From: Maribacter antarcticus DSM 21422
GTDB lineage: Bacteria; Bacteroidota; Bacteroidia; Flavobacteriales; Flavobacteriaceae
Reading direction: 5' to 3'
DNA length: 64,000 nt
NCBI RefSeq assembly: GCF_000621125.1
Contig: NZ_KK211214.1
Location: 496,281 to 560,280 of the forward strand
Shown here piece after piece: positions 1 to 8,692 of this stretch; the stretch's first letter is position 1, and each line of letters begins with the position of its first letter. The notes under the pieces are model-generated. The model searched no databases. It was not told where the DNA came from and saw only the letters and a list, made by a program, of their open reading frames with translations. Made by a program: the position numbers and the translations under genes.

Positions 1-1704
1 GCAACAGCCCAAGAGGATGATAAGAAGGAAGATATAGGAACGGAGACCGTTACAGTAACCAAGGCATATACGCCTGCGGTTGCGGATGCCTTTAAAATAA
101 AGTCCACACCCAATCTTAATGACTCTATCGTATTACAAAAAAAGAAGATTAAGTATAGTATTTTCTCTGTGCCAGTAGCATCTACGTTTACACCATCCAA
201 AGGAACGGTATCTGCGGTAGAACGAATACCACCCCCCGAACTATTTAACTCCTATGCGTCTTTAGGAGTCGGTAATTATGGCAATGTAAATGCCGATTTT
301 TATACGAATAGGACTTTGAGTAGGGATGAAGATTTGGTTATTGGACTGAACCACCACTCTACTCAGGGTGGTATTGACGGGGTGCAATTAAACGACAGGT
401 TTAGCAATTCTAAAATGGATGCGGCGTATAAAAAACGAGATCGTGATTACAATTGGGGTACGGATGTAGGCGTACAACATCGGTATTATAACTGGTACGG
501 GGTACCAGAGTCCATTTTTGATGATGCCACTATAGCCGCTATAGACGAAGGTCAGAATTATTTTATGGGAGAAGTGTTGGGCCATTTTAATTTAGAGGAT
601 TCTTTCTTTAAAGGCGTAGATGCAAAATTTCGCAGGTTCTGGGATTCTGCCCAGTCTGGCGAGAACCGAGCGATAGTTAATGCAGCATTTGAGTTTCCTT
701 TAAACGAGGAGCTATTCACTGTTGGTTTAAATGCCGATTATGTGGGCGGGAGTTTTGAAAATACTAATTTAAGTAACACCGTAAACCTCGGAGGGATAAA
801 CTATGGTCAGCTTCAAGCGGGGATACGTCCTAGTTTGCAGATGCTTAGGGATGATTTGTCTCTTAACCTAGGCGTGAATTTAGTGTATGGTATGGATTTG
901 GAAAACAGTGAAGGTAATTTTTATATCTATCCAGCAATAACTGCTTCCTACCGCTTATTAGAGGAAACGGTCATCGCCTATGGTGGAGTGGTAGGGGAGT
1001 TACGTCAAAATTCTTTTCATGGATTTGTGGAAGACAATTCTTTTGTTTCCCCCACCTTGGATATAGCACCGACAGATAGTCAATACAACGCTTACATTGG
1101 TGTAAAAGGCCAATTATTACCCAATTTAAGTTACAATCTAAAAGGGTCTTATAGTGCGGAAAATAATAGACCCTTGTTTCGATTAAATCCACAGAATTTG
1201 GACAGGAATGATGACAGAGGTTACCATTTTGGTAATTCTTTTGATGTGTTCTATGACGATATAAAGACCATTGGTATGTTTGGCGAATTGAATATGGATG
1301 TCAACCGAAACTTCACCTTAGGTGTTAATGCTAAGGTAAATGAGTATACTACCGAAACGGATAATCCTGCATGGAATTTACCAAATTTAGAAGCCTCCTT
1401 GTTTATGGATTACCAGATTGGGGAGCAATGGTTTGCTGGTCTTAATTTATTCTATGTTGGTGAGCGTGAGGATTTTTCTAGTGTTGCGGTTGAGAACGTA
1501 CTACCATCAGAATTCCCTGTTATTTTATTAACCTTAGAAGGGTTTTTTGATGCCAATGCCCACGTAGGGTACCGTGTAAATAATCAGCTTTCTTTATTTG
1601 TAAAGGCATCCAATATTACCAATAACAATTACCAGCGATGGGCAAATTTTCAAGTTCAAGGGCTTCAGGTATTGGGCGGTGCTACCTATAAGTTTGATTT
1701 TTAA
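1..1704 (+). CDS. TonB-dependent receptor-like outer-membrane protein, 5'-truncated by window edge
   Basis: The reading frame is open from base 1 to the stop at 1702-1704, so the N-terminus (signal peptide and any plug) lies outside the window. A GTG at 169 is only an internal codon. What is visible is 567 residues rich in alternating polar/aromatic strands, with motifs such as TVTKAYTPAV near the start and many Gly/Asn/Tyr turns, ending in K-F-D-F, an aromatic C-terminus typical of outer-membrane beta barrels. Flavobacteria carry such proteins annotated as TonB-dependent receptors, sometimes beside TPR proteins. The substrate cannot be read from the sequence. A strong terminator follows directly. 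The barrel assignment is firm; the TonB-dependence is inferred because the plug is not in view. Confidence 0.7.
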   Translation, partial: ATAQEDDKKEDIGTETVTVTKAYTPAVADAFKIKSTPNLNDSIVLQKKKIKYSIFSVPVASTFTPSKGTVSAVERIPPPELFNSYASLGVGNYGNVNADFYTNRTLSRDEDLVIGLNHHSTQGGIDGVQLNDRFSNSKMDAAYKKRDRDYNWGTDVGVQHRYYNWYGVPESIFDDATIAAIDEGQNYFMGEVLGHFNLEDSFFKGVDAKFRRFWDSAQSGENRAIVNAAFEFPLNEELFTVGLNADYVGGSFENTNLSNTVNLGGINYGQLQAGIRPSLQMLRDDLSLNLGVNLVYGMDLENSEGNFYIYPAITASYRLLEETVIAYGGVVGELRQNSFHGFVEDNSFVSPTLDIAPTDSQYNAYIGVKGQLLPNLSYNLKGSYSAENNRPLFRLNPQNLDRNDDRGYHFGNSFDVFYDDIKTIGMFGELNMDVNRNFTLGVNAKVNEYTTETDNPAWNLPNLEASLFMDYQIGEQWFAGLNLFYVGEREDFSSVAVENVLPSEFPVILLTLEGFFDANAHVGYRVNNQLSLFVKASNITNNNYQRWANFQVQGLQVLGGATYKFDF

Positions 1705-1730
1705 AAGTATTTGAGATAAGAATACAAACC

Positions 1731-1769
1731 CCCTACTTCTACAAAGGAGTAGGGATTTTTCTTATTTTA
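1731..1769 (+). terminator. Rho-independent terminator after the truncated receptor gene
   Basis: A 10-bp stem (1731-1740 with 1745-1754, one G-T pair) closes a four-base ACAA loop and is followed by ATTTTTCTTATTTT. It ends 27 bases after the receptor stop, just before the OmpA-type gene. Confidence 0.85.
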
Positions 1770-1789
1770 GGGGTGTGCAACAAACATCC

Positions 1790-2911
1790 ATGAGCTGTCG
1801 CGACTCTCGCTTTGTTCTTTTTTCTATCCTCTTTATGCTAGGCATACAGTATACTGATGCTCAAAATCTAGTAAAAAACCCCAGCTTTGAACGTTTCGTC
1901 AACTGCCCCCAAAAATTAGGAAATCTACACGATGATGTGGTAGATTGGGTAACGCCCACCAAAGGGTCTACAGATTATTTTAACGGTTGTAGTCAGGCAA
2001 TGGGAACCCCAAAAAATTTTAACGGCGAGCAACCTGCCAATTTTGGGGTAGGGTATGTGGGGTTTTACTTTTACGCACCAGAAGATTATAGGGAGTATAT
2101 ACAGGCTCCGCTAAGTCAAAAGCTAATAAAGGAGGAGGTATATACGGTTTCTTTTTATGTAAGCTTAGCGGAGCGCTCGGATTTTGCTATTAAGGAATTT
2201 GGGATACAGTTCACGGAAAACCCCGTCATGGTACCCACTCGAAAAACCTTATCAAGAATGCACCTTTCCAAAATCTCTGGGGACATCTCCAATTATTTCG
2301 AGATAAAATATTCTGATTTCTATTCTGATAAAAAAGATTGGGTAAGGGTAGAAATGGAATTTGTGGCAAAAGGAACGGAGAACTATATCATTATTGGTAA
2401 TTTTAAAAATAATAGAAGTACCCAAAAATTTAGAACTAAGCGTAACGTCACAAAGGGCTCGTATTACTATGTTGATATGGTATCCGTAGTGCCGCTAAAC
2501 CTTAAGATTCCTCTTGGAGCAGGTAATCTTACCGATGGAAATTCTTTTCAGCGGGATAGCATCCATACATTTAAAAATTTGCTCTTTCGATTTGACACCT
2601 TCGAGTTGTTACCTAATTCGAAAACAGAGTTGGATGAAATAGAAGCCTATTTGTCTCTTCACAAAAACCTAAAGATTCAAATATCTGGCCATACGGATGT
2701 TATAGGTAATAGTGCATACAACAAACAGCTATCCGAAAACAGGGCTAAAGCCGTAGCGGGCTACTTGACGAAAAAGGGAATTGACAGTACACGGATATTC
2801 TATCACGGATTTGGTAGTGAAAAACCGGTAATGCAAAACGCTACATGTAACGGTCGCCAAGGCAATAGGCGGGTGGAATTTCGAATTACGGATAAGGTAT
2901 CGCTATTCTGA
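1790..2911 (+). CDS. OmpA-family outer-membrane protein
   Basis: The protein has 373 residues if started at ATG 1790; a GTG at 1775 in the same frame would add five residues but would sit against the terminator. A signal peptide ends near TDAQ, and the mature protein begins with NLVKNPSFE, like the start of carbohydrate-binding-type beta-sandwich domains in secreted Bacteroidota proteins. The last ~110 residues are a clear OmpA C-terminal domain: F-D-T-F-E-L-L at its start, then ISGHTDVIG, LSENRAKAV and GRQGNRRVEF, the residues that bind diaminopimelate of peptidoglycan. The protein is therefore likely exported and anchored to the cell wall. The role of the N-terminal domain is unknown. It is flanked by a terminator upstream and appears monocistronic. 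Confidence 0.85.
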   Translation: MSCRDSRFVLFSILFMLGIQYTDAQNLVKNPSFERFVNCPQKLGNLHDDVVDWVTPTKGSTDYFNGCSQAMGTPKNFNGEQPANFGVGYVGFYFYAPEDYREYIQAPLSQKLIKEEVYTVSFYVSLAERSDFAIKEFGIQFTENPVMVPTRKTLSRMHLSKISGDISNYFEIKYSDFYSDKKDWVRVEMEFVAKGTENYIIIGNFKNNRSTQKFRTKRNVTKGSYYYVDMVSVVPLNLKIPLGAGNLTDGNSFQRDSIHTFKNLLFRFDTFELLPNSKTELDEIEAYLSLHKNLKIQISGHTDVIGNSAYNKQLSENRAKAVAGYLTKKGIDSTRIFYHGFGSEKPVMQNATCNGRQGNRRVEFRITDKVSLF

Positions 2912-2967
2912 AATACCATAATCACAGACTAAACCAGTATAACAAACGCTAATTCCAATCAAAGATT

Positions 2968-2975
2968 TACTTTTG
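2968..2975 (+). promoter_or_regulatory. Bacteroidota -7 element (TACTTTTG) before the MFS gene
   Basis: TACTTTTG matches the TAnnTTTG consensus and lies 15 bases before the ATG. No TTTG was seen at the expected -33 position, so only the -7 half is supported. Confidence 0.45.
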
Positions 2976-2990
2976 CAGGGAAATTAAAGC

Positions 2991-4295
2991 ATGTCTACCA
3001 AACGAAATCTCCTAAGTATTAATCCTGCTAAAAGTCCATTTTTTTATGGCTACGTTATTTTGGCTATTGCCACTGTGGGTGTTTTTTTTAGTATACCAGG
3101 GCAAACCATAGGGGTTTCTGTTTTTACGGATCCGGTAAAGGATGCCTTGGGCCTTTCTAGAAATCAGTTTAGTAACGCTTATATGATTGGAACTATTGCA
3201 AGTTCTCTTTTGATTGGGCGTGCAGGAGTTTGGTTTGATCGGTTTGGGGCTAGGAAAGTTGCTTCTTTGGCGGCATTGGGTCTAGCATTGACCTTGTTCC
3301 TTTGTTCTTGGTCAGCCTCTATGAGCAACCTAGTCAAGGAAATACTAGACCAAGATACCTGGGTTATCCCTTTTATTTTAATGACTATTTTGTTTTTTAT
3401 GCTGCGTTTTTCTGGTCAGGGAATTTTGACAATGGCATCACGTAACGTAATAATGATTTGGTTCGATAAGAATCGTGGGAAAGTAAATGCTGTTAGCAGT
3501 GTGGCCGTTTCCTTGGGTTTTTCTTCTTCACCTTTGTGGGTAAGTGCATTGATTGATTCTAATGGATGGGAACATGCGTGGCGTTATTTGGGCGCTGCCG
3601 TATTTCTCTTCAGTATACTAGCATATCTCTTGTATAAAGACGCGCCAGAGGTTTACGGACTTGTTCCAGATGGCGGTAAAATTATTGAAACAGAAGGCTC
3701 ACAGCCAAAAGCGGTGAAAAAGCAGTACACTTTAAAGGAAGCCAAGTCTACACGTGCCTTTTGGATGTACGGACTTGCGTTGTCCTTCAATAGTTTTTTT
3801 ATTACGGGACTTACCTTTCATATCGTTTCTATTTTTGAAAATGACGGGTTTGTAAAAGCCGATGCCATCAGCATATTTTTACCGGCCTCTATTGTGGCTG
3901 TAACCATCTCAACCATTTTTAATTTTCTAAGTGATTATATTGCATTGCAGCTTTATCTATATTTGTTGCTTTTTGGTGGGGTACTTTCTTCATTAGGGTT
4001 TTTGTTACTTTCTACTTCTATAGGCGTTCCGTTTTTAATTGCTGGTTTTGGTATTATGGGTGGATTTTTTGCTGTACTAAATGCCGTGGCATGGCCACGT
4101 TTTTATGGAAGGACATACTTAGGAAGTATTACTGGAAAAGTAATGAGTTTTTTGATTTTGGCCAGTGCCTTGGCGCCGAGTATATTTAGTCTAAGTCTGT
4201 CTACTTTTGGCTCGTACCATCTGGTCGGTTATTTAGGACTGGTGTTTTTGGCGTTCCTTCTTATTGCTTCGGTAAAGGCGAAAAATCCGCAGTAA
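2991..4295 (+). CDS. Major facilitator superfamily transporter
   Basis: This 434-residue protein has about twelve hydrophobic segments and the MFS fold. After the first helix there is TIASSLLIGRAGVWFDRFGARK, whose D-R-F-G-A-R-K part is the MFS loop 2-3 motif. A hydrophilic central loop around residues 225-250 (GGKIIETEGSQPKAVKK) separates the two six-helix halves. The second helix pair region (FSGQGILTMASRN) resembles the oxalate/formate antiporter-like and monocarboxylate-type MFS group, but the substrate is not determinable. The start ATG at 2991 follows a TAnnTTTG promoter element. It stands alone, converging with the NIPSNAP gene downstream. Confidence 0.85.
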   Translation: MSTKRNLLSINPAKSPFFYGYVILAIATVGVFFSIPGQTIGVSVFTDPVKDALGLSRNQFSNAYMIGTIASSLLIGRAGVWFDRFGARKVASLAALGLALTLFLCSWSASMSNLVKEILDQDTWVIPFILMTILFFMLRFSGQGILTMASRNVIMIWFDKNRGKVNAVSSVAVSLGFSSSPLWVSALIDSNGWEHAWRYLGAAVFLFSILAYLLYKDAPEVYGLVPDGGKIIETEGSQPKAVKKQYTLKEAKSTRAFWMYGLALSFNSFFITGLTFHIVSIFENDGFVKADAISIFLPASIVAVTISTIFNFLSDYIALQLYLYLLLFGGVLSSLGFLLLSTSIGVPFLIAGFGIMGGFFAVLNAVAWPRFYGRTYLGSITGKVMSFLILASALAPSIFSLSLSTFGSYHLVGYLGLVFLAFLLIASVKAKNPQ

Positions 4296-4355
4296 ATTAT
4301 CTCTAATTTATACTTGTCTTTCTTTTTTTGAGCTAAAAAGCGATTACCTATATTT

Positions 4356-5141
4356 TTAATAATCAGAATATTCAGTAGGATAGAGCAGCATAATGTCTGC
4401 TTTATTCATATTGTTTTTATAATAGTCATCTTCTTTTAAGGCCTTCCATTTATCAGAAGAAAAGAACCCTTTCCATAGTTCATCCCGTTTGTCCATATTG
4501 GAAAATGTTGTCATATACATGAGATTGGGCATCGCATTGCCAGAAATTACTTCGGCATAGAAAACGGCATTAAAACCTAGGCTATTAAAAAGTGCCACCT
4601 CGCCGCCTTGGTTAAACATGTGTACCTTGTTTTTGTAAGTTACCTCTGTGGGTGATTCATAACTTCTAAGTTCGTAAACCCTCATTGCCCTTGGTCCTTC
4701 TATTTTTACGGGTATCATTTTAGGCATTCCAGTAAACGCCCGCATTAGGACAGAGTTGATGCGTTCATACGGTGCTTTGTTATGTGCTGCTTGTAAATAC
4801 GGTTCGCCATCGGTAAGATGCGCTTTGTCCTTTAGTAAAAAGTCTTCCAGTGCTTCAAACTGTAGTAAAGATGTAAAGGGGATGAAAACGTAGATTTTAT
4901 CTGCCTTAACAAACGCGTCATTATGTAGCTTAAACACACCAACACTATTTAGTCCATATCTTTTTAAGGTAGGCAAGAAGGCTTTTTCAAGATAGGTGTC
5001 CACCAGCTGCTCTTGCATTTTATTTTTTACCGTATAGGTTTTGAGCTGATAGTACTCTTTTTTGTCTTGAGCATTTATGTATGCACATACAAGTAGTATA
5101 AGCAATAGTAACGGAGTTGTTTTAATCCAAGAAAATAACAT
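4356..5141 (-). CDS. NIPSNAP-family exported protein
   Basis: The protein has 261 residues with a signal peptide (LLLLILLVCAYINAQ) followed by two NIPSNAP-type ferredoxin-like repeats. The first begins YYQLKTYTVKN near residue 29, and the second begins MRVYELRSYES near residue 153. Each repeat has the usual Y-E/Q-L-R/K-x-Y start and an F/W-rich second half (SDKWKAL near the end). NIPSNAP proteins belong to the dimeric alpha/beta-barrel superfamily; no reaction is established for the bacterial exported forms. It converges with the MFS gene and diverges from the NYN gene, so it is probably its own unit. Confidence 0.85.
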   Translation of the reverse strand: MLFSWIKTTPLLLLILLVCAYINAQDKKEYYQLKTYTVKNKMQEQLVDTYLEKAFLPTLKRYGLNSVGVFKLHNDAFVKADKIYVFIPFTSLLQFEALEDFLLKDKAHLTDGEPYLQAAHNKAPYERINSVLMRAFTGMPKMIPVKIEGPRAMRVYELRSYESPTEVTYKNKVHMFNQGGEVALFNSLGFNAVFYAEVISGNAMPNLMYMTTFSNMDKRDELWKGFFSSDKWKALKEDDYYKNNMNKADIMLLYPTEYSDY

Positions 5142-5272
5142 AGTAGATTTTGTATTGCGATTTTATAGGTTTAAAGTTACTAAATACTTGTATACGAATC
5201 GATTATTATAAAACAAGAGAGGCAATTCTCTATCGAGGCACAAAACATCCTACCTTTACAAAAAGCAATTAA

Positions 5273-6037
5273 ATGGATAAGAATTTAGCGGTGCTTATCG
5301 ATGGGGACAATATACCATCGGCATATATAAAGGAAATGATGGAGGAAATTGCTAAGTATGGCAATCCTACCATTAAACGTATTTATGGCGATTGGACAAA
5401 CCCGCGATTGGGTAAATGGAAGAATGTGCTACTTGAAAATGCCATTACACCCATTCAGCAATACGGTTATACGCAAGGAAAGAACGCTACGGATTCTGCC
5501 ATGATTATCGATGCTATGGATGTCCTATATTCTGGTAAAGTAGATGGCTTCTGTATTGTAAGTAGTGATAGTGATTTCACTCGTTTGGCTACTCGGTTGC
5601 GAGAGGCAGGAATGCAAGTGTACGGGATAGGTGAGCGTAAAACGCCAAATCCTTTTATCGTGGCTTGTGATAAGTTTATTTATCTAGAAATCCTAAAAAG
5701 TCAAGGAGAGGAAGAACCTACGGAAACCGATAAATCCAAACCAAAAACGGAAAGTAAAGTAGATAAGATAACTCCAAAAGCGCTGCGTTTTATGGCTAAT
5801 ACCATAGAGGATGTGGCAGATGACGAGGGCTGGGCTTTTATGGGCGATGTAGGTAGCCTGTTACAAAAGAAACAGCCTAATTTTGATGCCAGAAACTATG
5901 GTTTTCAAAAACTGACGCCCTTGATAAATAGTATACCACATTTTGAAATAGAGCGAAGGGAAGATTCCAAGGGTCGCAAGAAGCTTATTTATGTTCGTAT
6001 TAAAGAGAAAAAGAATACCCGTTCTTCAAAATCTTGA
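5273..6037 (+). CDS. NYN-domain putative RNase with C-terminal LOTUS (OST-HTH) domain
   Basis: The 254-residue cytoplasmic protein has a PIN-like NYN domain (about residues 1-140) with the expected acidic residues: D10 and D12 in LIDGDN, D74/D80 in DSAMIIDAMD, and D99/D101 in SSDSDF. These are the metal-binding residues of the family, so nuclease activity is plausible. A charged linker (about 145-165) leads to a LOTUS/OST-HTH domain (about 168-245) containing DDEGWAFMGDVGSLL and a basic end, likely to bind RNA. The family resembles LabA/DUF88 proteins. Upstream at 5251 is TACCTTTA, a near match to the Bacteroidota -7 element. Its target RNA is unknown. Confidence 0.88.
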   Translation: MDKNLAVLIDGDNIPSAYIKEMMEEIAKYGNPTIKRIYGDWTNPRLGKWKNVLLENAITPIQQYGYTQGKNATDSAMIIDAMDVLYSGKVDGFCIVSSDSDFTRLATRLREAGMQVYGIGERKTPNPFIVACDKFIYLEILKSQGEEEPTETDKSKPKTESKVDKITPKALRFMANTIEDVADDEGWAFMGDVGSLLQKKQPNFDARNYGFQKLTPLINSIPHFEIERREDSKGRKKLIYVRIKEKKNTRSSKS

Positions 6038-6176
6038 TTTTGCTGTAGCAGAGGGTACTGGTAAATAAAAGGAGTGATGCTTTATCAAAATCCATCAGTT
6101 TCTATTAAATTATAAATGGCAACGGAATAATTTTACAAATTCTACGTTGTAAGTTCAGATCTAATACACATTTAAA

Positions 6177-6602
6177 ATGATAAAACGATTTCAGTTTTTA
6201 GCCGGACTTTTAGTTTTTGTTTTAACAACAAACTACGGAGTATGTGCTGCACCAATTAATCTAATACCAATAACGGAGTCCTTGACTACGATTGTGGATA
6301 AAGGAGTTCTTGGTGTTTGGGATTATGAGGTAGAAGGAACGGAGGATGTATATAGAAAAGGAGTCTTGTTTGTTCGTATGGAAAAAGGAATAGCTGTTGT
6401 TGAGGTGCATTTAGGTAATGGAGTTTTAACAGGGCAGGATGTAAAAATAGTAGGCGACACCTTGAAATTTATAGTAAACTTAGATGGGGTGGAGCGGGTA
6501 GCTATAGTTTTGAACGCCAAAGGCGACAAGATGTTGGGTGAAGCAAGTTCCAATCAGGGAAGTTTTATCATAAAAGGTACTAGGAAACTTGCTCCGAAGT
6601 AA
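6177..6602 (+). CDS. Small exported protein of unknown function
   Basis: This 141-residue protein has a clear signal peptide (FLAGLLVFVLTTNYGVCAAP), and no lipobox was seen. The mature part is predicted to be mostly beta strands: VLGVWDYEVEGTED, then GVLFVRMEKG, KIVGDTLKFIVN and QGSFIIKGTRK. This arrangement (a G-x-W near the start, then eight or so short strands) looks like a lipocalin/fatty-acid-binding type barrel, as in many small Bacteroidota periplasmic proteins. I recognise no named family. The short reverse-strand frame inside it is a shadow. Confidence 0.65.
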   Translation: MIKRFQFLAGLLVFVLTTNYGVCAAPINLIPITESLTTIVDKGVLGVWDYEVEGTEDVYRKGVLFVRMEKGIAVVEVHLGNGVLTGQDVKIVGDTLKFIVNLDGVERVAIVLNAKGDKMLGEASSNQGSFIIKGTRKLAPK

Positions 6603-7211
6603 TGAGACCTAAGTGACAACTCACCATGCATATAAATTTGTAAAAAAGCCGATTACTAAAAACTGGAGGTTTTTGTTTTTAGGTGCTATTTAGAAATGAC
6701 CTGGTCTTTCAGCTTAGTTTACCACAGCTGGTTTATGCTTTATGGACTAGGTGAAAAAACTATCTTGGGCAATTTATAAACCTAAGATTTAGGGTAAACT
6801 GTAAGACTCTTTCAATAATTATATTGACTATAAAGTAAAACTTATTCACACTGCAATCCCCGTCCGGAAAAAATGTCTACGAAAAGAAATTAAAGCCGAG
6901 CGAAGGGACATAGTTAGTACAAAACTTATAATACCGACTTTATTGCTTGGAAATAAGAACAGGATTGACTGCGATTGTTCATATATGAAGCATGAAGGTT
7001 TAAGTGGTTGTTTTAACTCAGTTGCATTATTTGCAACTTTTCAATGACGATTATTAACGATATTTGTTCTTTATAATTTCTCTGACGCTGTAGCGCATTT
7101 TATGAAAATGAACTGATTTTTAATAATCAAAAAACAACTTTTCTATATGTATTTATATTGTTGACCTTAATTTATTCTTTTGCCATCCTTACAAAGAGGA
7201 ATTTTGAGTAT
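6603..7211. other. Long intergenic region, no gene recognised
   Basis: About 600 bases without a credible reading frame on either strand. It is AT-rich and contains short T-runs and an imperfect hairpin near 6645-6685. No tRNA, repeat array or insertion-sequence end was recognised. It may be decayed coding sequence at the edge of the accessory block that follows. Confidence 0.4.
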
Positions 7212-7242
7212 AAAAATCCCCAACTAAAACTTGGGGATTTTT
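7212..7242 (-). terminator. Bidirectional-looking terminator for the SusC/SusD pair
   Basis: A perfect 12-bp inverted repeat (7212-7223 and 7231-7242) with loop CTAAAAC consists of A5-TCCCCAA against TTGGGGA-T5. It lies just past the stop of the minus-strand SusD-like gene. Confidence 0.85.
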
Positions 7243-7259
7243 ATAAGATTAAAGTAGAC

Positions 7260-8678
7260 TTATTCAAAAGGAACAACCTGATTGGAACTTTTATTTGTTA
7301 TCAGGACCTCATTCAAATCTATAACCGTTGAGGCTACTGTTCCGCCTGGTTCATAAACTATGGCGTCTAAATCGTTTACTACCGAAAGAATAAAAGATGG
7401 GATAACCCCTACAGTACCTGGGTCGCCTTCATTGATATTTTCGTTCAACAATATTTCGTTTTCGTCTATGACCAACTTCACACCCATATCTACGAATCGG
7501 AGACCTTCCGCTATAAATACTTCTTGTCTTGTTCTATACAATAATGCCAAACCTGAGTCATCATCTTGCATTGTGGCTATATCCGCTAAAGTTAGTGATG
7601 TTCCTGATACTGCTGGAACACTAACTTCGCCCGACTTCCTATCTAGGACGAGTCCTTCTATACCGTTTACAACAATACCAGAGCTGTTAGGCCTAGAATT
7701 AGCAACAACCTGTGTTCTATCTTCAATGTCGTCATTAAAAGTGCGAACTGTGCGTGTAGCTATTAAATCCAATAAATTGGTTAAATTTAATCTTGCCGAA
7801 TCGATATCGTTATCTGAAAGGTCTGCTTCAGCTAAAATAAGCATAGCTTCCTCAGCTTTTAGATAATGCACAGGAGCGTCCGATTCAGGACTCAAAAAAG
7901 AATACTTAGGGTCTAAAAAGTCTAAACTTGGCAGTGGCTGTAAATCGTCAAAGTTACCTCTTTCATACAAGGCCGATTCGAATGTGTTTGACGGTCCGTT
8001 AGATTGATCAAAGAGAGCAAATCTATCAAATGAGGCATCAATGGCAAGGGCATTTTTAGCGGCAGCTACGGCTTCATCCTTGTTACCCAAATAATAATTA
8101 GCCCTAGCTATGGCCAAATGATATTCTGGCTTCGTTGTTAAGGATAAAGCCTCTCCAAATGCCGTTATAGCGTTCTGATAGTGTTGTTCTGAAGTAATAG
8201 GAGCTCCAGTAGGTTCCTGTGCTAATGTAGAAAAATACATTGCCGAAAATAAATAGGACAACCCCTCAAAATACTTAAATTCCGCCTCTGTTTCTGAGGT
8301 GTAATTAGGATCCGCTGGACCTACTTCTTCAGTTCCAAAAACAGCTATTTCGCGTAGTCTATGAATTTGGCGTTGTGTATCTCTCATATCAGGGTCTGTA
8401 ATTTGCATGTCTAACCTATCAAGAAATTGACTATAAAAAGTTTGGGTGTTCACATAATTGTCAGAGCCAAGTTCTGACAAAACTAAGGTTTCGTTGAACA
8501 CATTAGCTAATTGCCTTTCCAGCCCTGTAAGCAGTATTGATGCAGAATTCGGTAGACCTACTACCGAAGCTTCGGATAAATTTGGATTTTCAATTTCTTG
8601 AAATGCAACCGTATCCCCAAAATCACCGGTACAACTAAACGTAAAAATAGCTGCACAACATATTATTATTTTTTTCAT
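7260..8678 (-). CDS. SusD/RagB-like outer-membrane lipoprotein
   Basis: The 472-residue protein starts with a lipoprotein signal (lipobox Cys16 in TFSCTG). The mature part is mainly helical with TPR-like repeats (for example KPEYHLAIARANYYLGNKDE), as in SusD-like proteins, which cap a SusC transporter on the cell surface and bind the incoming nutrient. It lies 14 bases downstream of a SusC gene on the same strand, which supports a SusCD complex. It departs from the classical SusD layout: the canonical C-terminal region is hard to recognise, so it may be one of the divergent SusD-like or TPR lipoproteins paired with short SusC proteins. The ligand is unknown. No glycan-active enzyme is nearby. 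Confidence 0.72.
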   Translation of the reverse strand: MKKIIICCAAIFTFSCTGDFGDTVAFQEIENPNLSEASVVGLPNSASILLTGLERQLANVFNETLVLSELGSDNYVNTQTFYSQFLDRLDMQITDPDMRDTQRQIHRLREIAVFGTEEVGPADPNYTSETEAEFKYFEGLSYLFSAMYFSTLAQEPTGAPITSEQHYQNAITAFGEALSLTTKPEYHLAIARANYYLGNKDEAVAAAKNALAIDASFDRFALFDQSNGPSNTFESALYERGNFDDLQPLPSLDFLDPKYSFLSPESDAPVHYLKAEEAMLILAEADLSDNDIDSARLNLTNLLDLIATRTVRTFNDDIEDRTQVVANSRPNSSGIVVNGIEGLVLDRKSGEVSVPAVSGTSLTLADIATMQDDDSGLALLYRTRQEVFIAEGLRFVDMGVKLVIDENEILLNENINEGDPGTVGVIPSFILSVVNDLDAIVYEPGGTVASTVIDLNEVLITNKSSNQVVPFE

Positions 8679-8692
8679 AATTTCTTTTTTTG

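Noticed and set aside
6890..6920. Possible REP-like piece (GCCGAGCGAAGGGACA)
   Set aside because: Too short and too diverged from the two better copies to call.
7360..7866. Plus-strand open frame of 168 codons inside the SusD-like gene
   Set aside because: It has no family features and lies wholly antisense to an intact lipoprotein gene with a correct signal peptide and terminator.
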